Shown here piece by piece: positions 26,308 through 35,150 of a stretch of 64,000 nucleotides of DNA; the first letter of the stretch is position 1, and each line of letters opens with the position of its first letter. The translations under genes were made by a program, and so were the position numbers. The notes under the pieces are model-generated. The model ran no database searches, had not been told where the DNA came from, and worked only from the letters and a program-made list of their open reading frames with translations. The stretch is taken from the NCBI RefSeq assembly GCF_019679435.2, contig NZ_CP139781.1:1488001-1552000 (forward strand), read 5' to 3'. This DNA is from Actomonas aquatica (GTDB taxonomy: Bacteria; Verrucomicrobiota; Verrucomicrobiia; Opitutales; Opitutaceae).

Positions 26308-29300
26308 ATGTTTGACTCCCTCGTTTCCAGCGCCCTGCGCAACAAGCTGGTCGTCGTGCTCTTCACCTGCGCCGTTATCGGCGGCGGGTATTGGGGCTAC
26401 AAACGACTGCCCGTCGACGCCTTCCCCGACGTCTCGCCCGCCCTCGTGCAGGTCTTCACCGTCACCTCCGGCCTCGGCCCCGAAGAGGTGGAGAAGTTCG
26501 TCACCTTCCCGGTTGAAGCCGCCATGAGCGGTCTGCCCCGCGTGCGCGAAATCCGCTCCGTTTCCAACTTCGGATTGTCCGTCGTGAGCGTGTATTTCGA
26601 AGAGGACACCGACATCTACTTCGCCCGTCAGGTCGTCGGCGAACGCCTCTCCGAAGCCCGCGAAGCCATCCCCGCCGGCTTCGGCGAACCCGAGATGGGC
26701 CCCATTTCCACCGGCCAGGGTTTGGTGCTCTACTACAACCTCATCGACACCACCGGCACCTACTCACTCGAAGAGCTGCGCACCCTCCAGGACTGGGTGG
26801 TGAAATACAACCTGCAGACTGTTCCGGGCGTCACCGAGGTGCTCGGAATCGGCGGCTACGTGAAGCAATACCAGGTCAACATCGATCCCGATGCACTCCT
26901 GCGCTACAACCTGCCGCTGCACACCGTCATCGAGCGCATCGAAGCCAACAACCAAAACGTCGGCGGCCAGTTTCTCGAGCGCAACGGCGAGATGTTCATC
27001 GTGCGCTCCGAGGGCCTCGCCCAAAGCATCGCCGATCTCGAAAGCATCGTCGTCACGCACGAAGACGGCACGCCCGTGCATCTGAGTGACGTTGCCACGA
27101 TCCGCCTCGGCGGCGAAATCCGCCAGGGCCTGCAAACCCGCAACGGCACCGAAGAGGTCGTCTCCGGCATGGTGATCAAACTCTACGGCACCAACTCCTC
27201 CACGGTGATCGACGCCGTCGAGGCCAAGCTCACCGAGATCGAAGCCGCCCTGCCCGCCGGCGTGATCATCGATCCGTATTACCAGCAGAAGACGCTGGTG
27301 CAGTCGGCCGTCTCCACCGTCACCAGTTCGCTGATACAAGGCGTCGTGCTGGTGGTGCTCATCCTGCTGATTTTTATCGGAGGTTTTCGCCCCAGCGTGG
27401 TCGTCGCGCTGGCGATTCCATTCTCCGTCCTCTTCGCGACGCTCGCGATGTATTATGCCGGAATCTCGGCCAATCTCATGTCGCTCGGCGGCATCGCCAT
27501 CGCCATCGGCATGATGGTCGACGGCACCATCGTCATGGTGGAAAACGCCGACCGTCTGCTGCGCGCCGCTCCGGCCGACGAACCGAAACACCACACCATC
27601 GCCGCCGCCTGCCGGGAAGTCGCGCGACCGATTTGCTTCTCCATCCTCATCGTGGTGCTCGTTTTCCTGCCGCTGTTCACCCTGCAGGGAGTGGAAGGCA
27701 AAATGTTCCGACCGCTCGCCTACACCGTTTCCCTCGCGATGTTTGGTTCCTTACTCTACGCCCTCGTCGGCGCGCCGGTTTACAGCTGGCTGTTTATGGC
27801 CAAACCGCGCCGCGTGCACGCCAACCGCGATGTCTGGATCGTGCGTCTGCTGGTCACTGCTTATCGCCCGATCGTGCGTGCCTTTGTCCGCGCTCGTTTC
27901 GCCGCGGTCTTGCTCGCGCTCGGTCTGCTCGCGCTCGGCGCCATCGTCTTCCCGCGGCTCGGCTCCGAATTCACCCCGCGGCTCATGGAAGGCGACATCA
28001 TCGCCAACCTGACCATGGCGCCGTCGGTCTCGCTGGAGGAAACCAAACGCAACACCCTCATCGCCGAAAAACGCCTGCTGGAGATCCCCGAAATCGCCCA
28101 GGCGGTTTCCCGCATCGGTCGCGGTGAAGTCGGCGCGCACGCCGACCCCATCAACACCGTGCACATGATGGTCGTGCTGAAACCCTCCGCGGGGTGGCGC
28201 GACGGATTCACCCAAATCGACATCGAAAACGCCATGCGCGAAAAGCTGCACGGCATGCCGGGGGTGATGGCCAACATCACGCAGCCGATCCAGCTCACGG
28301 TCGACGAACTCATCGGCGGCTCCAAAGCACAGCTCTCGATCAAGCTCTTCGGCCCCGACCTCGATCTGCTCAAAACCCACGGCGACGAACTCGCGGCCGT
28401 CCTCCGCCAAATCGACGGTGCGGCCGACGTGCAGGTGGGCCAGCTCACCGGCGCACCACAAATCGTCGTCCGCCCCGACCGGGAAGCCATCGCCCGGCAC
28501 GGTCTCAACCTCTCGGAGGTTCAGGAGCTGATCGAAGCCGCCGTCGGCGGCGTGCAAGCCGGCCAAGTTTACGAGGGCGTCCAGCGCTACGACATCCAAG
28601 TGCGCTACCGCGAGGACGCCCGCCGCACCATCGAGAATCTGCGCGACCTCATCGTGCACACCACCGACGGTGCGCTCATCCCGCTCAGCGAAATCGCCCG
28701 CATCAGCGAAGTTGTCGGCCCCCGCGAGATCGTGCGGGAAAACAACCAGCGTTACATCGAGGTGCAGGCCAACGTGGTCGGCCGCGACATCGGCAGTTTT
28801 GTGGCCGAAGCGCAGGCCGCCATCGCTCGCGACGTGTCCTTGCCCCCCGGATACCTCGTGAGTTGGGGCGGGCAGTTTGAGTTGCAACAGGAGGCCAACG
28901 CCCGGCTCGCCGTGGTGGTGCCGGTCACCCTCGTGCTCATCGCCCTGCTGCTTTACCTCAGCTTCCACTCGCTGAAGAACACCGCGCTCATCCTCCTCAA
29001 CATCCCGCTCGCCCTCGTTGGTGGCGTGGTCGGACTCTGGCTGGCGGGCGAAAACCTCTCGGTGCCTTCCAGCATCGGTTTTATCGCCCTCTTCGGCATC
29101 GCGTTGGGCAACGGGATGGTCCTCGTCACCTACCTCAACCAACTGGTGGCCGACGGTCGATCGATCGACGAAGCCAGCATCGAAGGCGCCTGCCTCCGCG
29201 TGCGGCCCGTGCTCATGACAGCCGGCACAACCCTCCTGGGACTGCTCCCCCTCCTGCTCGCCAGCGGCACCGGCAGCGAAGTCCAGCGTCCCCTCGCCAT

Positions 29301-29382
29301 CGTGGTCATCGGCGGCCTCGTCTCCTCCACCCTCCTCACCCTCCTGGTCATCCCCGCCCTCTACAAATGGTTCACCAGGTAG
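26308..29382 (+). CDS. Heavy-metal efflux RND pump (CzcA/CusA family)
   Basis: A 1024-residue proton-driven inner-membrane pump with the 12-helix RND layout: helix 1 near residue 10, a large periplasmic loop from KRLPVDAFPDVSPALVQVFT onward, and a second half starting near residue 530. The family sequence GPEEVEKFVTFPVE is clear. The helix 4 motif AIAIGMMVDGTIVMVEN has the conserved Asp and Glu, but the first Asp of the CzcA pattern is replaced by Ala, as in CusA-type Cu/Ag pumps. The substrate may therefore be a monovalent metal or another ion. A possible AAGGA ribosome-binding site lies upstream, unusual in this window. Confidence 0.94.
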   Translation: MFDSLVSSALRNKLVVVLFTCAVIGGGYWGYKRLPVDAFPDVSPALVQVFTVTSGLGPEEVEKFVTFPVEAAMSGLPRVREIRSVSNFGLSVVSVYFEEDTDIYFARQVVGERLSEAREAIPAGFGEPEMGPISTGQGLVLYYNLIDTTGTYSLEELRTLQDWVVKYNLQTVPGVTEVLGIGGYVKQYQVNIDPDALLRYNLPLHTVIERIEANNQNVGGQFLERNGEMFIVRSEGLAQSIADLESIVVTHEDGTPVHLSDVATIRLGGEIRQGLQTRNGTEEVVSGMVIKLYGTNSSTVIDAVEAKLTEIEAALPAGVIIDPYYQQKTLVQSAVSTVTSSLIQGVVLVVLILLIFIGGFRPSVVVALAIPFSVLFATLAMYYAGISANLMSLGGIAIAIGMMVDGTIVMVENADRLLRAAPADEPKHHTIAAACREVARPICFSILIVVLVFLPLFTLQGVEGKMFRPLAYTVSLAMFGSLLYALVGAPVYSWLFMAKPRRVHANRDVWIVRLLVTAYRPIVRAFVRARFAAVLLALGLLALGAIVFPRLGSEFTPRLMEGDIIANLTMAPSVSLEETKRNTLIAEKRLLEIPEIAQAVSRIGRGEVGAHADPINTVHMMVVLKPSAGWRDGFTQIDIENAMREKLHGMPGVMANITQPIQLTVDELIGGSKAQLSIKLFGPDLDLLKTHGDELAAVLRQIDGAADVQVGQLTGAPQIVVRPDREAIARHGLNLSEVQELIEAAVGGVQAGQVYEGVQRYDIQVRYREDARRTIENLRDLIVHTTDGALIPLSEIARISEVVGPREIVRENNQRYIEVQANVVGRDIGSFVAEAQAAIARDVSLPPGYLVSWGGQFELQQEANARLAVVVPVTLVLIALLLYLSFHSLKNTALILLNIPLALVGGVVGLWLAGENLSVPSSIGFIALFGIALGNGMVLVTYLNQLVADGRSIDEASIEGACLRVRPVLMTAGTTLLGLLPLLLASGTGSEVQRPLAIVVIGGLVSSTLLTLLVIPALYKWFTR

Positions 29383-29461
29383 GGTCGGACCGCCCCGTGA
29401 GCAGCGCTTGACTCGCACGCTCGGGTTCGCGAGAAACGACCCTTTCACTCCTTTCATCACT

Positions 29462-29575
29462 ATGGGCCAACAAATCAACAAGATCCAAAAACGTCGTCGT
29501 CGCGAAGCTTACCTGAAGCGCAAAAAAGAAGCCGCCAAGGCCGCTCCCAAGAGCAAGGCCAAGGCTAAGAAGTAA
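29462..29575 (+). CDS. Very small Lys/Arg-rich protein
   Basis: A 37-residue ORF of strongly basic composition: MGQQINKIQKRRRREAYLKR, then KKEAAKAAPKSKAKAKK. Codons follow the genome's preference, the leader is pyrimidine-rich and a terminator follows at once, so it looks like a genuine monocistronic gene. Similar short basic proteins occur in Verrucomicrobiota, from memory. Such proteins may bind RNA, DNA or the ribosome. Function unknown; it is too short for family assignment. Confidence 0.75.
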   Translation: MGQQINKIQKRRRREAYLKRKKEAAKAAPKSKAKAKK

Positions 29576-29600
29576 GCCGCCTCCCGCTTTTACGCACCAG

Positions 29601-29633
29601 AAACCGCAGCCTTACCGCTGCGGTTTCTTGGTT
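29601..29633 (+). terminator. Rho-independent terminator after the small basic gene
   Basis: The 10-base stem AAACCGCAGC (29601-29610) pairs with GCTGCGGTTT (29617-29626) around a 6-base loop, followed by TTTCTTGGTTTC. An outer CCAGAAACC/GGTTTCTGG pairing is an alternative fold. Confidence 0.8.
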
Positions 29634-29662
29634 TCTGGATTTCCGCCCCAACACTTTTTGTT

Positions 29663-30220
29663 ATGCCTGCCCCCATGTTCCCCGCCTTCAAGGAGTGGCA
29701 GGCCGTCGTCAACGCCCTCGCGAGCGGGCATCAGACCCTCATCCTGCGCAAGGGCGGCATCGCCGAGGGCCGGGGCGGCTTTCGTCCCCGCGGTGAACCG
29801 TTTTGGCTCCTCCCCACCGGCTTCCACGCCCAAGCCGATAAACTCATCCCGGCCGCCGCCCCGTTCCTGCCCGTTGCCGAGACACCGGCTCTCGCCACCG
29901 TCACCCTCACCGCCTGGGCCGAACTCCACCATCACACCTTTCTCGACGATTGGGAATCCGTCACCCGCCTTGCCCCGAACCACCTCTGGACCGAGACCAC
30001 CGTGCGGGAACGATTCGACTGGACGCAACCTGCCGGACTCCACCTGCTCGTCCTGCGGGTGCATCGCTTGGAGACCCCGGTGGACTTCGCCCTCACCTCC
30101 GCGCAGGCGGGCTGCAAATCTTGGGTCGAGCTCCCGCTCGATCCGACCGACCTCCCCAGCCGACCGGCCCTCGACGATGCGACTTTCGCGACCGCCATCC
30201 GTGACCTCCTCCAGCCATGA
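29663..30220 (+). CDS. DUF1802 family protein
   Basis: A 185-residue soluble protein. The opening FKEWQAVVNALASGHQTLILRKGGIAE, followed by GFRPRGEPFWLLPTGFHAQ, is the DUF1802 signature. Later parts, such as HLLVLRVHRL and the C-terminal SWVELPLDPTDLPSRPAL, also fit. The family has no proven function; these proteins are often encoded alone in cyanobacteria and Verrucomicrobiota. The stop overlaps the start of the next gene by four bases, so both are likely translated together. Confidence 0.85.
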   Translation: MPAPMFPAFKEWQAVVNALASGHQTLILRKGGIAEGRGGFRPRGEPFWLLPTGFHAQADKLIPAAAPFLPVAETPALATVTLTAWAELHHHTFLDDWESVTRLAPNHLWTETTVRERFDWTQPAGLHLLVLRVHRLETPVDFALTSAQAGCKSWVELPLDPTDLPSRPALDDATFATAIRDLLQP

Positions 30221-31440
30221 TCACACTACGACGTTGGGGATGGCTGATTCCCCTGCTCTTGCTGAGCACCGCCTGCTCCCGGCAGGAAACCGCGACCGCC
30301 ACTACGTCGGCAGCGGACTCCCCCGCCGCTGCGACCGCGCCCTTCGTCGATGAAACCACCGCCGACTATTTCGACCTCGATCTGTCCCCCTTCGCGGTGC
30401 GCGAGTGGCCCCCTTCCTTTGCGTCCATCAATCTCGACGGACGCCCCCTGCACCTCGACCCGTGGACGCTCACCGCGCTCCTGCTCCAGACCGAATCCCA
30501 CAGCACCAACCGCGACGACGAAGCTCGCCTCCAACTCGAATCGCTCCTGCGCGCCTTCGATCCGAGCGACTTGGAGCGGGCGCCCCCCGAGCTCCTCAAA
30601 ACGCGCGCATTGGAATTCATCCGTCCCCAGATCGGCGACGGCGCTGAGCGACCGGCTCGCTACAACGCAGCCAGCGCCTCGCTCAGTCGCGTGGTCCGCA
30701 CCGGCACGTGGCAGTGCCACACCGGGACCCAGTTGTTTTTCCTCTCCGCCCTGCGCCTGCCCGCCGACGCCTTTCGCCGCCATCATTTCGTGTTGATCTA
30801 CGAACGCGGCCACGTCCTGCCCGGCTACCTCCGCCAGATCAACGGCACCTGGTTCCTCTACGGCATCGAAATGACCGTGCTCGGCGCCGGCCACAAACCC
30901 TACGGCCCCACGCCGCGCCTCGCCGAACGTGGCTTCGACCTGCGCATCGTATCCGCCCCCGAAGCGCTCACACTGCAGGCGGTTGGGCCTTACCTCACCA
31001 ACAGCGCCACCCTGGCCACGCACCTCCTGCGTCGCACCGCCGAACGCTACGACATCCCGCTCGCCGACCTCGAACGCAACATTCGCGCCTCGGAGCAACG
31101 CACCCAACGCACCACCACCGGTAGCACGGCCGCCGGTGCCGATACCAACATCCGCCAACCCGCCCTCGCCTCGCCCTGGGCCTTCGGCCGCGCCGAGGTG
31201 CCGGAAGGCGATCGCCCCATGCTTACCGCCGAACGCCTCAATCCACGTTTCGTCACCTACTCCTTCACCGAAGTCCTCGGCATGCTCCCCGCCGACGCCA
31301 CCCGTGACGACCCGCTCAACCCCCACGCCACCACCACCGACTCCGAAGGCGACAGCGAGCCCGCGGTCGGCGAAGAAAGCGACGAAGGCGACCTCGGCCT
31401 GGTCTACCCCTGGCACCCCGACTACCCCGGCAACAACTGA
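30217..31440 (+). CDS. Unrecognised lipoprotein with a possible Cys-His catalytic pair
   Basis: 407 residues. The N-terminus has a lipoprotein signal ([11 protein letters not shown], Cys about residue 20) followed by a Thr/Ala-rich linker. The middle (about 150-260) contains [19 protein letters not shown] with C167 and then [15 protein letters not shown] with H199, an order reminiscent of transglutaminase/papain-like folds, although no family is recognised. A second linker ([13 protein letters not shown]) leads to a C-terminal part ending in an acidic, Pro-rich tail. The start overlaps the DUF1802 stop by four bases. Surface location is inferred from the lipobox; enzymatic activity is only a hypothesis. 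Confidence 0.78.
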   Translation: MITLRRWGWLIPLLLLSTACSRQETATATTSAADSPAAATAPFVDETTADYFDLDLSPFAVREWPPSFASINLDGRPLHLDPWTLTALLLQTESHSTNRDDEARLQLESLLRAFDPSDLERAPPELLKTRALEFIRPQIGDGAERPARYNAASASLSRVVRTGTWQCHTGTQLFFLSALRLPADAFRRHHFVLIYERGHVLPGYLRQINGTWFLYGIEMTVLGAGHKPYGPTPRLAERGFDLRIVSAPEALTLQAVGPYLTNSATLATHLLRRTAERYDIPLADLERNIRASEQRTQRTTTGSTAAGADTNIRQPALASPWAFGRAEVPEGDRPMLTAERLNPRFVTYSFTEVLGMLPADATRDDPLNPHATTTDSEGDSEPAVGEESDEGDLGLVYPWHPDYPGNN

Positions 31441-31459
31441 GCGGCACTGAGGTCTGCAA

Positions 31460-31538
31460 TCTCGGATGGACACAGATGAAAGGCACGCGGTGCGTAGCCG
31501 GTAGGCGGAGCCCTTCGTGTCTATTCGTGGTTAAAAAT
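31460..31538. repeat. Dispersed repeat, family B, short copy
   Basis: Left end TCGGATGGACACAGAT and right end TTCGTGGTTAAAAAT match the ends of the 154-base element at 41751. The middle GCGTAGCCGGTAGGCG is the reverse complement of the middle segment of that element. It fills the gap between the lipoprotein and the GNAT gene and lies inside a spurious N-terminal extension of the latter. Confidence 0.7.
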
Positions 31539-31601
31539 GTCCTGCCTCTCGGCCCCACGCTTTGCGTTCGCCATCACCGCGGATCGGACGACCGTTCTGA
31601 T

Positions 31602-32453
31602 ATGATCACCTACCGCACGGCGACCCGTGCCGAACTCGATATCGCGGTTGAATGGGCCGCCGCCGAGGGTTGGAATCCCGGCCTCCACGACGCCGCCTTG
31701 TTCTGGCACACCGATCCCGCGGGCTTCGTCTGCGCCGAACGCGACGGTGGGGTCATCGCCACCGGCTCCATCGTGGCTTACGGCGACGCCGCCGGGTTCA
31801 TGGGCTTCTTCATCGTGCGCCCCGACCTGCGCGGCCAAGGCATCGGTCGCGAGTTCTGGACGTGGCGTCGCGATACCCTGCGCGCCCGCCTGCGTCCCGA
31901 CGCCCCCATCGCCATGGACGGCGTGTTTGACATGCAGGCCTTCTACGCCCGTGGCGGTTTCCAATTTACCCACCGCAATCTGCGCATGGCAGGCACCGGC
32001 CGTCGCTCCGCCCAACTCGACCCCGCGCTCGTTGACCTGTCTGTCCTGCCTTTCGCCGATGTGTTGGCCTACGATACCGCTCACTTCGGTTGCAGCCGGG
32101 CCAGGTTCCTCGAGCCTTGGATCCGCCCGGCCGGTGGACTCGCGCTCGGTTTTGTGACCCACCACACCCTGCGCGGCATCGGCGTCATCCGTCCCTGCCG
32201 GGAAGGATATAAGATCGGCCCGCTGTTCGCCGACGACGCCCACATTGCCGAAGCCCTCTTCGTCGGACTCTCCGCACACGCCGCCGACCAGCCGCTCTTC
32301 CTCGATACACCGGAGAACAACCCCGCGGCGCTCGCGCTCGCGCAAGCCCACGGCCTGACCGAGGTCTTCGGCTGTGCCCGCATGGTGCACGGCCCGATTC
32401 CGGACCTGCCGTGGAACCGTATCTACGGCGTCACTACGTTCGAACTGGGTTGA
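31602..32453 (+). CDS. GNAT-family N-acetyltransferase with C-terminal second acetyltransferase-like domain
   Basis: 283 residues. Residues 1-150 form a GNAT fold: [39 protein letters not shown] (the acetyl-CoA P-loop R/QxxGxG) and [10 protein letters not shown]. The C-terminal half ([25 protein letters not shown], then [21 protein letters not shown]) matches the second domain of YitH/HolE-type acetyltransferases. The ATG at 31602 is used because upstream sequence is repeat family B. The acceptor substrate is unknown. The gene faces mpl, and only 25 bases separate the stops. Confidence 0.85.
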   Translation: MITYRTATRAELDIAVEWAAAEGWNPGLHDAALFWHTDPAGFVCAERDGGVIATGSIVAYGDAAGFMGFFIVRPDLRGQGIGREFWTWRRDTLRARLRPDAPIAMDGVFDMQAFYARGGFQFTHRNLRMAGTGRRSAQLDPALVDLSVLPFADVLAYDTAHFGCSRARFLEPWIRPAGGLALGFVTHHTLRGIGVIRPCREGYKIGPLFADDAHIAEALFVGLSAHAADQPLFLDTPENNPAALALAQAHGLTEVFGCARMVHGPIPDLPWNRIYGVTTFELG

Positions 32454-32478
32454 GCCAACGCCGTCGGGCGTCCCCGCC

Positions 32479-33906
32479 TCAACTTTCGCCTGCTGCCATC
32501 TTCACAAACGCATCGATGATGCCGTCGAAGGAGCCGTTGGTGAAGAAGACCACCACCCGCGGTTTGCCGTCGCCGGGCAGCGTGCTGACTTCGAGCTTCA
32601 CCAGCAGTTTGCCGTTCGTTTCGGCCGTGTGTGCTTCGGTGCCGTGTCCGGTCAGGTAGGCCATCACCGCCTCGCGGTTAAAACGTTCGGCTTCGCTGAG
32701 CCGTTCCGCGCGATTGACCGCGCCGAGATACACCTCATCGGCCAGAGCGAGGGCGTGCATGAACGGTTCCTCCAGCGCCCGGGTGCGCGCCGTGTTGCTG
32801 CGCGGCTCAAACACCGCCGTGAGCACATATTCCGGATAACGCGCCCGCAGCGACCGCAGGGTCTGATCCAGCGCCGTCGGGTGGTGACCAAAGTCTTCGA
32901 TCACCACCAACTTCTCCTGTTGCACGCGAATCTCCTGCCGCCGCCGCACGCCCCGGAACTTCGCCAGCGGCGCCAACGACACCACCGTCGGATCCTCGGG
33001 GTTCAGAGCCAGTCCCGCCGCCGTCGCCGCCATCGCCGCATTGCGCGCGTTGAACAGCCCGGCAATCACCCACTCGACCCGCCCCCAGTCGCGACCGCGC
33101 CATTGCAGACCAAAGCTCGCGCCGGTGCCCGACTCGGCAAAATCCACGATGCGCACGTCGTTGTGCTCCCCCACGCCGACCCGCAGCACCTGCGTCCACG
33201 GCATGTCGTCGAGCTTGGCCAGATTGGCGTCATCGCCGTTTAGCAGCACAAAGCCATTGCGCGGCACGATGCGCGTCAGGTGGCGGAACGTCCGCTCCAC
33301 ATCGACGAGATCGCGAAAGATGTCGGCGTGATCAAACTCGAGGTTGTTGAGCACCGCGATGTGGGGTGCGTAGTGAATGAACTTCGACCGCTTGTCGAAG
33401 AACGCGCTGTCGTATTCGTCACCCTCGATCACAAACGGATCGTCCAGTGCCCCGAGGTGCTGCCCCACCGGCGGATCCAGCGGCACGCCGCCGATCAGGA
33501 AACCCGGATCGCACCCGTTCTCGCGCAGCAAAAACGCCGTCATGGATGTGGTGGTCGTTTTGCCGTGCGTGCCACAGATCACGAGATTGCGCCGCCCCGC
33601 CAACACCGTCTCCGCCAACAAAGCAGGCAGCGACGTGAAGCGCAGCGCGCGGGACTCCAACAGCCACTCGACCTCCGGATTCCCGCGGCTCATCGCATTG
33701 CCCACCACCACCAGGTCCGGGGCCAGCTGCGCCAGCCGCTCCGCATCGTAGCCCTCGTGCACGGTGATGCCCGCCTCCGCCAGCACGTCGCTCATCGGCG
33801 GATACACCCCGGCATCCGCGCCAGACACCTCATGCCCCGCCGCCCGCGCCAACAACGCGGCGTTGCCCATCGCGGTTCCACAAATGCCCATGAAGTAAAG
33901 CTGCAT
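32479..33906 (-). CDS. mpl: UDP-N-acetylmuramate:L-Ala-gamma-D-Glu-meso-DAP ligase
   Basis: 475 residues. Rejoins the recycled murein tripeptide to UDP-MurNAc using ATP. Evidence: the N-terminal Rossmann-like MGICGTAMGNAALLARAAGH, the Mur ligase P-loop GTHGKTTTT at 112-120, VIEGDEYDSAFFDKRSKF, LNNLEFDHADIFRDL and a late EDFGHHPTALDQTLRSLRARYP, all specific for Mpl rather than MurC. It shows that the organism makes and recycles DAP-type peptidoglycan. It is a stand-alone minus-strand gene with no Shine-Dalgarno sequence. Confidence 0.95.
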   Translation of the reverse strand: MQLYFMGICGTAMGNAALLARAAGHEVSGADAGVYPPMSDVLAEAGITVHEGYDAERLAQLAPDLVVVGNAMSRGNPEVEWLLESRALRFTSLPALLAETVLAGRRNLVICGTHGKTTTTSMTAFLLRENGCDPGFLIGGVPLDPPVGQHLGALDDPFVIEGDEYDSAFFDKRSKFIHYAPHIAVLNNLEFDHADIFRDLVDVERTFRHLTRIVPRNGFVLLNGDDANLAKLDDMPWTQVLRVGVGEHNDVRIVDFAESGTGASFGLQWRGRDWGRVEWVIAGLFNARNAAMAATAAGLALNPEDPTVVSLAPLAKFRGVRRRQEIRVQQEKLVVIEDFGHHPTALDQTLRSLRARYPEYVLTAVFEPRSNTARTRALEEPFMHALALADEVYLGAVNRAERLSEAERFNREAVMAYLTGHGTEAHTAETNGKLLVKLEVSTLPGDGKPRVVVFFTNGSFDGIIDAFVKMAAGES

Positions 33907-33972
33907 AACGAACCTCTCTACCTACTCTATCGGTCCTTCGCCAGCCCTCCCGAACCAAAAAATTCGCGCCCT

Positions 33973-34953
33973 CTACGGGGCCAGCACCACCGCGCCTTGC
34001 CGGGCTTCGCTTTCCACCAGGCGATGGGCCTCCGCGGCCTGCGCCAAAGGCAACACGCGATCGACGATCGGCCGCAAGGTGCCATCCGCCAACATCTCCA
34101 TCAGCGTATCCAGTTCGGCCTGAGACTCGCCCGCAAACGCCACAAACACCATCTTGCCCTCGGCTTTACCGGGCTTGCCGAAGCTGCCGCGCAACAAATC
34201 GCCAAAACGCGGATTCCCCAGCAGCACCCGCCCGCCCGATTTCACCCCAGCCAAACAGGTCGCCAGCGAGACCCCCACCGGCATGCTGAAAATCACGTCA
34301 AACGCCGCGCCGCGGTCCTCCCACCGCTCCTGCGTGTAGTCGATGAAATCGTCCGCCCCGGCCCTGCGGATAAGCTCCGCCTTCTCCGTCTTGTCCACCA
34401 CCGTGACGTGCGCCCCGCGCGCTTTCGCGATCTGAATCGCCAGCAAACCAATGCTGCCGCCACCGCCGATGATCAGCAGCTCCTCGCCCGGTTGCAGCTT
34501 CGCCAGATTCAGAAAGTGCAACGCATTCAATCCGCCCAGCAAGCTCGCTGCCACCGCGTCGAAATCCACCGCCGCCGGCAGTCGCGCGATCGTATAATTT
34601 TCCGGATACACCGCTTCCTCGGCGTAAGCGCCCATGCGCAGCTTGGCGCATCCGGCCACCCGGTCGCCGACTTTAAATCGCGTCACCGCCGCCCCACACG
34701 CCGTCACTTCACCGGCCCAATACCCTCCCAGCACCTGATGCGCCCGCCGTGGCCCCGTCACGCCCCACGCCAAACGCAGCGCCCACGCGAACCACTTCAC
34801 CGGAAACCGCATGCTGCGCAGCTCACAATCTCCCTTCGTCGCCTCGACCGCGCGAATGCGCACGCGCACCTCGTTCGGCTTCGGTTCCGGCTGGGGCCGC
34901 TCGACCACCCGCAACACCTCCGGCGGCCCATAGGATTCATAAACAACGGCTTT
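33973..34953 (-). CDS. Zinc-type alcohol dehydrogenase/quinone oxidoreductase-like MDR protein
   Basis: A 326-residue medium-chain dehydrogenase/reductase. The N-terminal GroES-like part begins [17 protein letters not shown] and includes [23 protein letters not shown]. The nucleotide-binding part has the Rossmann motif [21 protein letters not shown] followed by [20 protein letters not shown]. Structural zinc cysteines of classical alcohol dehydrogenases are not evident, so it is closer to the quinone-reductase/zeta-crystallin group, and likely uses NADPH. The start at 34953 is preferred to one 18 bases upstream. Substrate unknown. Confidence 0.88.
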   Translation of the reverse strand, partial: KAVVYESYGPPEVLRVVERPQPEPKPNEVRVRIRAVEATKGDCELRSMRFPVKWFAWALRLAWGVTGPRRAHQVLGGYWAGEVTACGAAVTRFKVGDRVAGCAKLRMGAYAEEAVYPENYTIARLPAAVDFDAVAASLLGGLNALHFLNLAKLQPGEELLIIGGGGSIGLLAIQIAKARGAHVTVVDKTEKAELIRRAGADDFIDYTQERWEDRGAAFDVIFSMPVGVSLATCLAGVKSGGRVLLGNPRFGDLLRGSFGKPGKAEGKMVFVAFAGESQAELDTLMEMLADGTLRPIVDRVLPLAQAAEAHRLVESEARQGAVVLAP

Positions 34954-35150
34954 CATCGCAACGCCCCCCATTCCCCGCCATCCGCCCCAAATGACAACCT
35001 CCGATCCCGGACCGCATCCAATATAACCGTTTGGTGCCTATTGCAGCTGACACTGCCTGCCCCGCCCAACCACCATACCCACCCCCATTCCCCGGCCTTC
35101 CCTGCTCCTCCGGCAGCGCCCTCCCTGTGGTCAAAAACCCTCCCCCTTCC

